Origin: Lithobates sylvaticus
Lineage: Eukaryota; Chordata; Amphibia; Anura; Ranidae
DNA length: 64,000 bases
Assembly: GCA_028564925.1 (NCBI GenBank)
Contig: CM053027.1
Span: 244,739,649-244,803,648, forward strand
Direction: 5' to 3'
Part shown: in pieces, positions 21,331 to 32,028 of the stretch
How the letters are laid out: every line of letters starts with the position of its first letter
How positions within the stretch are numbered: the first letter of the stretch is position 1
Position numbers and translations under genes: made by a program
The notes under the pieces: model-generated
Databases searched by the model: none
What the model was told of the DNA's origin: nothing
The model's input: only the letters and a program-made list of their open reading frames with translations

Positions 21331-22529
21331 GGTGGCCGCTGCAAATTCATTAGTAACCCTTCCTGCCTAATTTGTTTTGCTAATTTTGTGCTGACCAAGC
21401 TTTTTGGCTGATTGTGCGGCTGCTTATAAAACCTGGTAGCTCAGTCTACACTTCCTGGTTGTCCAGCAGTCTGTACCTGTGTTTTGTGTGTTTCTTTGCA
21501 AGATGCGTGCTGCTCTGCCAATGATCATGCCAACTGTTGTTGCTGCCACAGCAGCAATCTTGCTGGAAGAAGAAAATCGTAGAAGGATGCGAAGAAGAAG
21601 ATACTGGATTCATCCCATCATTGCAAATCGAGAAGAAAGAGGCCAGTTCATGATATTGTATGAGCACCTCCGTGGGCATGAAGGGAAATTTTTCAATTTC
21701 ACCCGCATGTCAATTACTGTTTCTGCCAAACCATACTTAATTTGTAGCCATAGATGTATAGTGTGTTTTTATATTTGCAAGACACAAGTCCACCCAGTCT
21801 AACCTATGTGTGATTATGTTATTTTAAGATTATTGTAACTAATAAGCCTTGTCCCCCCCCCCCCCCAAAATACCAACTGTACATTATTTCACCATGCAAC
21901 CTTAAGGGCACCAAGTTATCCTCACCTTGCACCCCCCTCCTGGTGTAAGCCAGGTCATATTTCCCTTTTTTTTTTTATGTTTTACCCCCCCCCAAATACC
22001 TTGGCCCAAAATTGCTAGTCACAAGTTGCTTTGTGGGTGTTGGTGTTGCCACGCAGCTTTGTTTAGCATTTTTGGGTCAGACAATTGTTACTGTTAATTT
22101 AAAAGGCCAGTGACTTCTTCTTTGTTGAAATGAGGACCCATATGCCTTTTTTTTGTTCCTGTCACTTATTTAGCCATAATTAGGGTAACAAGGCAGGCAT
22201 CCTTAGTTCCAATCTAAATAATGTCCTTAACCACTTACCTTACTTTTATTTTACAGTATGCCCCAATGTTTTTCCCACATGTATTTATGATGTGTTTTTT
22301 TTTACTCAGTTTTGACAAATTGCTGGGCTTAATCTCCCCTTGCTTGGAGCGTCAGAACATGAGCTTCAGACCAAGTATCCAGCCTGCTGAAAGATTATTG
22401 ATCACATTAAGGTAATTATCATCACTCATGTCATTTGTCATGCGTTATATTGACCATGTTTTTGTTATTTTTTATGTTTTTTAACCTGGGTATTTATTGT
22501 TCCCCGTTGTGTCCTGGGAACTGTGTGTT
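21331..22529 (+). pseudogene. PIF/Harbinger transposase remnant with two exons
   Basis: Exon 1 is about 21503-21708: an ATG, then RRRMRRRRYWIHPII, ERGQFMILYEHLR and KFFNFTRM, the N-terminal signature of Harbinger/HARBI1-type transposases. Exon 2 is 22310-22411: FDKLLGLISPCLERQ and SIQPAERLLITLR. It is preceded by a pyrimidine tract ending ACTCAG and followed by AAG/GTAATT, good acceptor and donor sites. The proposed exon 1 donor (AT/GTCAAT) is weak, but the phase fits (68 codons plus 2 nt, completed by the first base of exon 2). A TATA-like TTATAAAA lies at about 21424. The catalytic DDE region is not found downstream, so this is a truncated remnant. Confidence 0.75.
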
Positions 22530-22735
22530 TCCCAAGACACCATGGGCATCCTCGGATATGGGCGGGCATCCTCTGATAGGGGCAGGGCAGCTAGTCCCGG
22601 AAGTGGGTGCAGATACCTGTATTATACAGGTATCTGCACCCCCCTCCCCCCTGAAAGGTGCCAATTGTGGGGAGGGGGGGAGAAATCCGATAAGCGGAAG
22701 TTCCACTTTAGGAGCGCCGCTTTAAAGTGAACCGA
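22530..22735 (+). repeat. TTAA-type MITE, partial copy with a 37-nt hairpin
   Basis: Shares with the complete copy at 47934-48391 the perfect palindrome from GGGTGCAGATACCTGT to its complement (22605-22641). It also shares the CCCCTCCCCCCTGAAAGGTGCC block and the GTTCCACTTTAG...CGCTTTAAA right end. Only the right half is present. Confidence 0.7.
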
Positions 22736-22739
22736 TAAA

Positions 22740-23130
22740 AATGAAACATTCCTTTAAATATTGTGGGGGTTGTCTATAGTATGCCTGTAAAGTGGCACAT
22801 TTTTCCCATGTTTAGTACAGTACCACAGCAAAATTACATTTCTAAAGGAAAAATTGTCATTTAAAACTGATCACGGCTGTAATGAATTGTCGGGTCTCAG
22901 CAATATAGATAAAACTCATTAAAAAAACAGCATGGGGTCCCCCCCCCCCAGTCCATTATCAGGCCCTTTGGGTTTGGTATGGATATTAAAGGGGTTTCCC
23001 AACCCAAATTAAAAAAAAAAAATGTGTGGGGGTCCCCCTAAAATCTATACCAGGCCCTTCAGGTCTGATATAGAAAATTGAGGGGAACCCTGCACCAAAT
23101 AAAAAAAAATGGCGTATGGGTCCCCCCGAA
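22740..23130 (+). repeat. hAT-family MITE, internal part
   Basis: Matches the copy at 63333-64000 by its GTCTATAGTATGC block followed by GGGGTCCCCC-type repeats with CAGGCCCTTCAGGTCTG hairpins and ATGGCG motifs. The terminal part is missing on the left. No coding potential. Confidence 0.65.
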
Positions 23131-24139
<1,009 letters not shown>

Positions 24140-24161
24140 CTTTTTTTTTTTTTTCTTAGAG

Positions 24162-24715
24162 AATAGGTGCAGGAACTCCACCTTTTTCGAGTCACTCCTT
24201 GTCTCCGCCCCCTACTCACCTCCAAGCACCGTTCCTTGGTTCCACCCCCTCCCCACCTCCCAGTACCACCCCTTTTAGAGATCCAAGTATTATTTTGTGG
24301 TGCTAAGTAATTTCTATGGAATTTGTTAATGACAACAGGAAAGACAGTAAGATAGATTCCCCAAAGCTAACAACAATGGACCTCACCCCAGCAACAATAG
24401 ATTCACTTGAGCAACATTAAACTCTCAACAGCCAGCAAAAATAGACCCCTCCCTCAACAGTAGATCCCCCAGCAATGATTGACCCCCCCCCCCCCCCCCC
24501 AGGAACATAAGACCCACGCCAGCAATAATAGATCCTCCACCAGCAACAACAGGCCTCCCCAGCAACAATAGACTACCCCGCAAAAATAGATCCCCTCCAG
24601 CAACAATTGATTTCCTAGCCGCCAGCAACAATAGAACTTCCAGCACACCCTCAGCACCCCTTGACATTACATACATTCAGTGCTGGAGGTGCCGGAACTG
24701 CATTTCTCCACGTTC
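24162..24715. repeat. Irregular CAGCAACAATAGA repeat region
   Basis: From about 24360 to 24650, CCAGCAACAATAGACCCC-like units of roughly 20-30 bp recur irregularly, with a long C run at 24483-24500. The block is bracketed by GGTGCAGGAACTCCA (about 24167) and GGTGCCGGAACTGCA (about 24689), which suggests it lies inside a non-autonomous element whose ends I cannot fix. Confidence 0.5.
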
Positions 24716-24719
24716 CCAC

Positions 24720-25410
24720 CAGTGGAGGCTGGTGCTCAAAATTTTTTGGGAGGACGCAAACTGAAACATTTTGAAAAATACCGAAAAAAAAACCCATCAA
24801 TTGCAGCCACTGTGTCCATCAATTGCAGCCACTGTGCTCATCAATTGCAGCCACTGTGCTCATCAATTGCAGCGCCACTGTGCCCATCAATTGCAGCGCC
24901 ACTGTGCCCATCAATTGCAGCCACTGTGCACATCAAATACAGCCACTGTGGCCATCAATTGTAGCCTCACTGTGTCAATCGATTGCAGCCATGGTGCCCA
25001 TCAATTGCAGCAACTGTGCCCATCAATTGCAGCCATTGTTCAAATCAATTTTAGTGCCACTGTGCCAACAATTGTAGCCTCACTGTGCCCATCAATTGCA
25101 GCCACTGTGCCCATCAATTGTAGCCTCACTGTGCCCATCAATTGTAGTCTCACTGTGCCATAATATACAGCCTCACTGTGCCAATAATATGCAGTCTCAC
25201 TGTGCCCGTAATATGCAGCCTCATTGTGCCGTAATATGCAGAATCACTGTGTCCATAATATGCAGCTTCACCGTGCCAATCATATGCAGCCTCACTGTGT
25301 CCATAATATGCAGCAGCCTGTACAGTATGGAGGGACAGATTATGTATACCTGCAGTCAGTGATAATGGAGGAAGGTCTCTATATACAGGTGTTCTAGTCC
25401 CTCTCCACTG
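24720..25410. repeat. hAT-like MITE with internal 24-bp minisatellite
   Basis: Begins CAGTGGAGGCTGGTGCTC and ends ...CCTCTCCACTG, giving short CAGTGGAG terminal inverted repeats of hAT type. From about 24797 to 25320 the interior is a tandem array of CATCAATTGCAGCCACTGTG units, decaying rightward into ATAATATGCAGCCTCACTGTG units. I see no 8-bp duplication at the ends, so the limits are tentative. Confidence 0.55.
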
Positions 25411-25432
25411 GATCCAAACTTAAAAAAAAACA

Positions 25433-25650
25433 TTTTCATACTTACCGTAATTTTCTTTTCCTGGTGCCTATCCATGGCAGCATACCTGTGACAAGCTCCG
25501 CCTTGGCTCCTCCCTATGGACCAGTGAATATTATAACAGAAAATAATTAGTGCACTCCCAGCGTTCTACGTAATATAGCATACTGAGGGTGGGATTGTAT
25601 GCTGCCATGGATAGGCACCAGGAAAGAAAATTACGGTAAGTATGAAACAA
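25433..25650. repeat. DIRS terminal inverted / complementary repeats
   Basis: A segment with TACCGTAATTTTC...CCTGGTGCC (25440-25500) recurs as its reverse complement at about 25590-25648 (GGCACCAGGAAAGAAAATTACGGTAAG). CATGGCAGCATAC is repeated nearby. DIRS elements carry inverted terminal repeats and an internal complementary region used to form circular intermediates. This arrangement fits. Confidence 0.65.
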
Positions 25651-26043
25651 ATTTCTGTTTTCCTGGTGCCTCCATGACAGCATACCTGTGACAAATAACT
25701 AGCTAAAATGGGTGGGATGGTACATAGTAACAAATGTTGGGATGACCATGATGCCACCCTTTAAATTGTTTTGATGGATACGTCTGCTCTGGCTGTCCAA
25801 GAAGCAGAAAACAACCGGGTGGCATACAGCCCAAATGAAAAGGGGGTTCTAGTCCCCTATCCCTGTACACCTTCTTAACCAACTTGATTATCCATGAAAC
25901 TATTGTACTAGAGCAGGGATCTGCAAACTATGGCTTCCCAGCTGCCGCAAAACCACGTGTCCTATGAGGTATTGTAAATCTCTGATATTCACAGACAGGA
26001 CTAGGCATGATGCATACTGCAGTTTTGGAATGGCCGGAGGGCC

Positions 26044-26470
26044 CTAAATGATGCTTCTTTGCCCCTGTCTTTTTTTTTTTTTGAGTATTACAAATAGGTT
26101 AGGTGAAAGTCTAAAGGGAGTTGTGGCTTGAAGATAGTGTCTTAGTACCAAAGTAATATTTGTGAAGAAGGTCAAAATTGAATCTGAAAAGATTGGCAGG
26201 GCCCAAGGCTCGGAGATAGAGAAAGAGTAGAACTTAGGGATGAATCCATGTACCGTTCTAAGTTCCACTCTATCCAAGTACAAAAAATATCAATTGTCTT
26301 CTGATCCCAGAGCCTGAAGTTCTGATACTCCCCAGGCTAATGCCATCGCCACAAAGAAAAAGAGTTTCCAAGTGACATTCCACAAGGATGCTGAATCAGG
26401 TGGGGAAAAAGGCTGTTTGGATAAGGGCTCCAGAGTGATAGAGAGATCCCAAGTGGGAAAGATTTGTTTT
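26044..26470 (-). pseudogene. DIRS tyrosine recombinase part (fossil)
   Basis: Minus-strand sequence reads WDLSITLEPLSKQPFSP, then FFFVAMALAWGVSELQAL and LDRVELRTVHGFIPKF. This is the pattern of the DIRS recombinase core around its first catalytic arginine region (family: ARRVSELQAL, then DRV-LRT-GFLPK). Part of a broken fossil. Assignment is by motif only. Confidence 0.65.
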
Positions 26471-26953
26471 AATGGGTGGGCTTATCTTCTTGATTGTCTT
26501 GAAGTATTCGATTATTAAGAGATCTTCGGCCCATCTCTTGTCACAGCAGAGATTGCCACCAGCCATACCTTTAAATTGCTTAATCCTAATCCTAAATCAA
26601 GGTCTGCTTGCAGGAAGTCAAGGAGTTGGGAGGAAGAGGGTACATCAGGATTGAGGTTTTGCCATTTGCAAAAGATCTAAACGATTCCAAACCTTGTCAC
26701 ACGTCTTGTTCATTGAAGGCTTTTATACTTTGAGCAGAAATGAAACAACTCTGGAGGAACATCCTAATGATTAAAGCCTCTGTTTTAACATTGTAATGTG
26801 AAGGTTCAATCTGTGAGGATTCTGATGGGTGTGATGCCTCAAGCCAGAAGAAAGGCTATCAGAGGAATATTTACCAGAGGCTGGACACTAAGAAATATTG
26901 CCCTAGAATCATGAGTCTACACCTGCGGACAAAGTTGTCGGAAATCCGATGAT

Positions 26954-27346
26954 TCAGAACGTGGTGACGTTTGTTGCTACGACGGGACTACAAGGGTAAG
27001 GTAGATGTGAAATAAACCTCCGCCACTTGGTATTGCTTGCTGTAGCAAAAGGATGCAGTTCAGGAAAGGTCCACTGGCCCACAATCCAACTAAATAACTT
27101 TGGTTGTAGGGACCATTTGTTGGGATCCAGGAATCCTGGGGATAGGTGATCAGCATCTATGTTTAAGTGGGCTGGAAGATAGACTACTCTTAGGTCCTTC
27201 AGATTCCCCTCTGCCCAAATGAAGATGGGTTCTACTTCCCTTAGTAAGGAACTGTTGTTGGTTCTGCCTTTTTGATGTATGTATGATATTGCAGCTCTAT
27301 TTTGTATCCAAATCAGAACTGATTTGTCCTTGATCTGAGAGAGCAA
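26954..27346 (-). pseudogene. DIRS RNase H part (fossil)
   Basis: The frame shows VLIWIQNRAAISYIHQKGRT, then VYLPAHLNIDADHLSP, KWSLQPKLFSWI and PFATASNTK. This matches the DIRS RT/RNase H C-terminus, where the family has SDN..A..Y..-QGGT, PG..N..AD.LSR, WSL.P..F and DLFAT..N. Part of a broken fossil. Confidence 0.8.
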
Positions 27347-27407
27347 ATGCTGTCGATGCGAGATAACCCGCCTGGATTTCCAGGATAGTTGCGATGATGT
27401 CTGTCAC

Positions 27408-28875
27408 CAGGGGCGTAACTAGAAATCACAGGGCCCCATAGCAAAATGTTGTATGGGGCCCCCCCTGTAAACAGTCCCCCCCCCACAAAAAAAATGAACT
27501 GTGCAAAGCAGATGACAGTCTGTCACCCACTCCCTTCCTACCTCTTGTCTAGACTTCAGAGCCTCCTCATGTGCCAAAAACTATGTCCCTTCACAGGCGC
27601 GCTTGAGCGTTCTGCCCTGCCCACTCTGCTCTGTGCTCCTGCTGTATGCAGCTGCGTGTGTCGGGACACGGCCGGACTCGAGGGGCCCGGGAGGCTTAAC
27701 AGTAAACTTACATTCCTCATCCTCACCTGGACAATTTTTTGTCGGTGGGCGGAGTCTTATTAAAATTAGGGGTGGACATTTGTTTGTAGGTGTGGCCTAG
27801 TGGGGAAAGAAAAATGTGTCACGCAGAGCGCGCCACGGCAAGGTATGGGCTTGGTTTAACCGTACTATTGGGTGTGGCTTAAAGGGGCGTGAATCAAAGG
27901 GATGTGGTTAGAGTCTGAGATGAACGAGGGATGGAGGGAGAAACAAAGAAAGAAAGAGAGAGGAAGGAAAAAAGAGGAATGAAGGGACAGCAGGCCCAGA
28001 TCCTACACCACAATAGAAATATGTGTATTCTAGAAAGTTTAGCAATCAGCAGATAAAGATATTCCAAACACCTGGTGTTGGCGCTTCAATCATCCCGGCA
28101 CCATGGTTGTTATGGTGTCAGGGTGATTGAAGCACATTATTTCTATTATTACATTGTAATATAAAATGAAATACTTCAACTCACCATAATGCAGAATCAG
28201 AATCAGTGGGAGCCCTGAGTGTGTCACTTGCCACGTCGCCTGCCACCAGATGCCATCAGGTGTCCCCAGCGGAGTGCTTCCTTGCATCTCAGGTGTCACT
28301 GTCCCCAGCCAGCGGAGTGCCTCCTTACATCTCAGGTGTCACTTCCCCAGCCAGCGGAGCGCCTCCTTACATCTCAGGTGTCACTGTCCCCAGCCAGCGG
28401 AGTGCTTCCTTACATCTCAGGTGTCACTGTCCCCAGCCAGTGGAGTGCCTCCTTACATCTCAGGTGTCACTGTCCCCAGCCAGCGGAGTGCCTCCTTACA
28501 TCTCAGGTGTCACTTCCCCAGCCAGCGGAGTGCCTCCTTACATCTAAGGTGTCACTGTCCCCAGCCAGCGGAGTGCCTCCTTACATCTCAGGTGTCACTG
28601 TCCCCAGCCAGCGGAGTGCCTCCTTACATCTCAGGTGTCACTGTCCCCAGCCAGCGGAGTGCCTCCTTACATCTCAGGTGTCACTTCCCCAGCCAGCGGA
28701 GTGCTTCCTTACATCTCAGGTGTCACTGTCCCCAGCCAGCGGAGTGCTTCCTTACATCTCAGGTGTCACTGTCCCCAGCCAGCGGAGTGCTTCCTTACAT
28801 CTCAGGTGTCACTGTCCCCAGCCAGCGGAGTGCCTCCTGACATCTTAGGTTCCCCCCCTTCCAATTGGAGCCCTC

Positions 28876-28906
<31 letters not shown>

Positions 28907-29200
28907 TCTATATATATATATATATATATATACATCTATAACAGCAGTGTCTATGCTGCCATTACTGAAGGCCAAGGGGGGAACAAAATAGAGGCGGAGC
29001 CGGCCGGCAATTTAGCTGCAGCACCGCCCACCCCCACTCCTTTCCACACCAGGTTACAGATGACAGACAGACCGGGGCGGGGTGTGGGCGGGGCCACAGC
29101 TCTATCTCTATTGTAGCCACTCGGCAGGCTCCCCCAACTCTGGTCTTCTGGAAAATGGCGGCCGGCGGAGACAATATCTCCGCCGGCCGCGGACCTCTAG
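27408..29200. mobile_element. Non-autonomous element with minisatellite, inserted in the DIRS
   Basis: The DIRS frames are interrupted between about 27408 and 29200. The left edge starts CAGGGGCGTAACTAG, like ends of hAT-type MITEs. The interior has GC-rich flanks, a 43-bp minisatellite (28260-28850) and TA/CA runs (28877-28935). Near the right edge is a perfect hairpin with 11-bp arms, GCCGGCGGAGA and its complement, around a 5-nt loop (about 29161-29187). No matching target duplication was found, so this may be more than one insertion. Confidence 0.5.
28260..28850. repeat. 43-bp minisatellite
   Basis: About 14 units of 42-43 bp containing AGCGGAGTGCCTCCTTACAT and CTCAGGTGTCACTGTCCCC, with few substitutions. 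All three plus-strand frames stay open across the array because of its composition. No protein is implied. Confidence 0.95.
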
Positions 29201-29479
29201 GCTGTTATGTAGGGCAATGTCCTCACTCTCCTTAATTTCTGAATGATCGCCCACACTTTCTGAGATGGCAGGGACACCGTCCCTTTTGTGGTGTTGAATA
29301 AGGCACCTAAACTGGAGAAAAGATGACTCGTTTGATTTACCATCCAACCGTATCTTGATTGTGTAAGCCACAGCATCCACCATTCCACTAGCTGGGCTGG
29401 ATCTTTTGATAAAAGGAGGAGATCGTCTGGTTAATGATAAGAACTGAGACCCAGTTCTCATAAAGAAGCTTGGATAGTG
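29197..29479 (-). pseudogene. DIRS reverse transcriptase, second part (fossil)
   Basis: The minus-strand frame includes TGSQFLSLTRRSPPFIKRSS and further sequence compatible with DIRS ORF2 downstream of the palm. It directly abuts the hAT duplication at 29480. Assignment rests mostly on position between the RT palm (37394-37558) and RNase H (27346). Part of a broken fossil. Confidence 0.5.
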
Positions 29480-29487
29480 ATCGTGAG

Positions 29488-31200
29488 TAGGGGTCAGCAA
29501 ACTTTTGGGTGTTCGGGACCCGGACCCAAACTATTGGCTGTAAGTTCGGGTTCGGGTCCGGTGTTCGGCGCTGTGTTGGCGCCTTTTTAACAGCTGCAGG
29601 CAGCCAATCGACGATCGTTTCACTAGTGTGCCCTTAGAAGCCATCACAACCATGCCTACTAATGGCATGGCTGTGATTGGCCAGTGCAGCATGTGACCCA
29701 GCCTCTATATATAGTACACACACACAGCACACAGCGTCATTCTGCTATAGACAGGTTCCTGTGCTGCTGAGAGGATTTTAGGAGTTAGTGTGATTCAGTC
29801 AGCATTCCTTGAATTTTCTTCTAATTAGTTAAATTAGTAAATAGTAGGGGTTCCGCCAAGCAAAAGTTCAACCTGAACATCGCCTGTTCACCTGTTTGTC
29901 AAACACCCAATTTGGCGGGACACTTGGCAGGATGTTCGCCCGCTGAGCACCCCACAATGCACTGTGCACTGCTTTAAATGTCAGTCGCAGTTCTGTTGTT
30001 CCCCTTTCTTTTTTTTTCAGTTTTTACATTTATGTCAGTCAGCCCTCAATTTAAAATGCACCAAACACCACTTTTCATTCAATAAAGTGCATCCAATCAC
30101 ACATCTCCCAGTTTCTAAATTTGGGTAATAAGTAGGGTTGAGCGAACCCGAACTGTAAAGTTTCTGGTCCGTACCGGACTTTTGGGTGTTCGGGACCCGG
30201 ACCTGAACCCGAACTATTGGCTGTAAGTTCGGGTTCGGGTCCGGTGTTCGGCGCTGTATTGGCGCCTTTTTAACAGCTGCAGGGCAGACAATCGACGATC
30301 GTTTCACTAGTGTGCCCTTAGAAGCCATCACAGCCATGCCTACTAATGGCATGGCTGTGATTGGGCAGTGCAGCATGGGACCCAGCCTCTATATATAGTA
30401 CACACACACAGCACACAGCGTCATTCTGCTATAGACAGGTTCCTGTGCTGCTGAGAGGATTTTAGGAGTTAGTGTGATTCAGTCAGCATTCCTTGAATTT
30501 TCTTCTAATTAGTTAAATTAGTAAATAGTAGGGGTTCCGCCAAGCAAAAGTTCAACCTGAACATCGCCTGTTCACCTGTTTGTCAAACACCCAATTTGGC
30601 GGGACACTTGGCAGGATGTTCGCCCGCTGAGCACCCCACAATGCACTGTGCACTGCTTTAAATGTCAGTCGCAGTTCTGTTGTTCCCCTTTCTTTTTTTT
30701 TCAGTTTTTACATTTATGTCAGTCAGCCCTCAATTTAAAATGCACCAAACACCACTTTTCATTCAATAAAGTGCATCCAATCACACATCTCCCAGTTTCT
30801 AAATTTGGGTAATAAGTAGGGTTGAGCGAACCCGAACTGTAAAGTTTCTGGTCCGTACCGGACTTTTGGGTGTTCGGGACCCGGACCTGAACCCGAACTA
30901 TTGGCTGTAAGTTCGGGTTCGGGTCCGGTGTTCGGCGCTGTATTGGCGCCTTTTTAACAGCTGCAGGGCAGACAATCGACGATCGTTTCACTAGTGTGCC
31001 CTTAGAAGCCATCACAGCCATGCCTACTAATGGCATGGCTGTGATTGGGCAGTGCAGCATGGGACCCAGCCTCTATATATAGTCCAGACACACAGCACAC
31101 AGCGTCATTCAGCTATAGACAGGTTCCTGTGCTGCTGAGAGGATTTTAGGAGTTAGTGTGATTCAGTCAGCATTCCTTGAATTTTCTTCTAATTAGTTAG
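29488..31200 (+). repeat. Left end of the hAT, tandemly triplicated
   Basis: Copies start at 29488, 30133 and 30817. The second and third are 684 bp apart and nearly identical, including a 113-codon minus-strand frame that is the same in both (30035-30376 and 30719-31060). The first copy is more diverged and shorter at its start. Copies 1 and 2 carry a roughly 300-bp second half (about 29835-30132 and 30517-30816) that is absent after copy 3, where the element continues into its 5' UTR. Confidence 0.9.
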
Positions 31201-31438
31201 ATCAGTGAGCGATCTAGATAGCTCGAGTAGGGAGTTTCTTTATTATTAAGCAAAAGAAAGAGGCAGAGAGAATTATTGAAGAGATTCCTAAATCAATTGT
31301 ACCCTGGCTGGGGTGCAGTGCACAGTCTTTTAACAGTGTCATGAGGCCAGTGCCAGACAAAATATAAAAGTTTTACCTGCAAGCTCAGTGCACCATTAGG
31401 ACCAACACTGCATATAGTAAGAGATACACCATAGTCTG

Positions 31439-31980
31439 TGTGTATTCTGCTATTGGAAAAACATTGCATAAAAATTAAATTTTGCTTTTTTTTTTTTTTT
31501 CCCAATAGCATTTTCTGCGTGTTCATACATACACGCTGTAGACACTATCTGTGTATTCTGATATTGCAAAATTTTTTTATTTTGCAGTGTTTTTTTTTCC
31601 CCAATAGCATTTTCTGCGTGTTCATACATACACGATGTAGATACTGTCCGTGTATTCTGATATTGGAAAAACATTGCAAAAAAATTTAATTTTGCTGTGT
31701 TTTTTTTTTTTTCCCAATAGCATTTTCTGCGTTTTCATAAACGCTTTAGACACTATCCGTTTATTCTGATATTGGAAAAACATTGCAAAAAATTTTAATT
31801 TTGCGGTGTTTTTTTTCTTCCCAATAGCATTTTCTGCGTTTTCATAAACGCTTTATACACTATCCGTTTATTCTGATATTGGAAAAACATTGCAAAAAAT
31901 TTTAATTTTGCAGTGTTTTTTTTTCCCAATAGCATTTTCTGCGTGTTCATAAACGCTTTAGACACTGTACGTGTATTCTG
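31439..31980 (+). repeat. About 107-bp tandem repeat upstream of the hAT transposase
   Basis: Units begin near 31439, 31550, 31650, 31759 and 31866, with a partial one at 31970. Each has GTGTATTCTGATATTGG, a GAAAAACATTGCA segment, a T run, then CCCAATAGCATTTTCTGCG and a TTCATA..ACGCT segment. The T-tract followed by CCCAATAG resembles a repeated acceptor-like pyrimidine tract. Function unknown. Confidence 0.9.
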
Positions 31981-32028
31981 CTATATACAAAAACACCCAT
32001 TTAGGGCGAGATCATAAATTTAGAAAAT

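Noticed and set aside
18372-21353. Several 100-280 codon frames rich in VGQW or SGAVDGV repeats
   Set aside because: These are translations of a 21-bp tandem repeat in different registers, interrupted by AT-rich linkers; low-complexity artefacts.
24720-25410. Treating CAGTGG ends as a proven hAT insertion
   Set aside because: The 8 bases on either side (before 24720 and after 25410) do not match, so no target duplication supports it; kept only as a tentative feature.
28219-28848. About 200-codon frames open in all three plus-strand registers
   Set aside because: They span a 43-bp minisatellite lacking stop codons in any register; not a gene.
30035-31060. Two identical 113-codon minus-strand frames 684 bp apart
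   Set aside because: They reflect recent duplication of the hAT left end, not a conserved duplicated gene; the third copy does not preserve a comparable frame.
31439-31980. Regularly spaced repeats resembling a CRISPR array
   Set aside because: Whole units of about 107 bp are conserved, not short repeats with unique spacers, and the locus is inside a eukaryotic hAT transposon.
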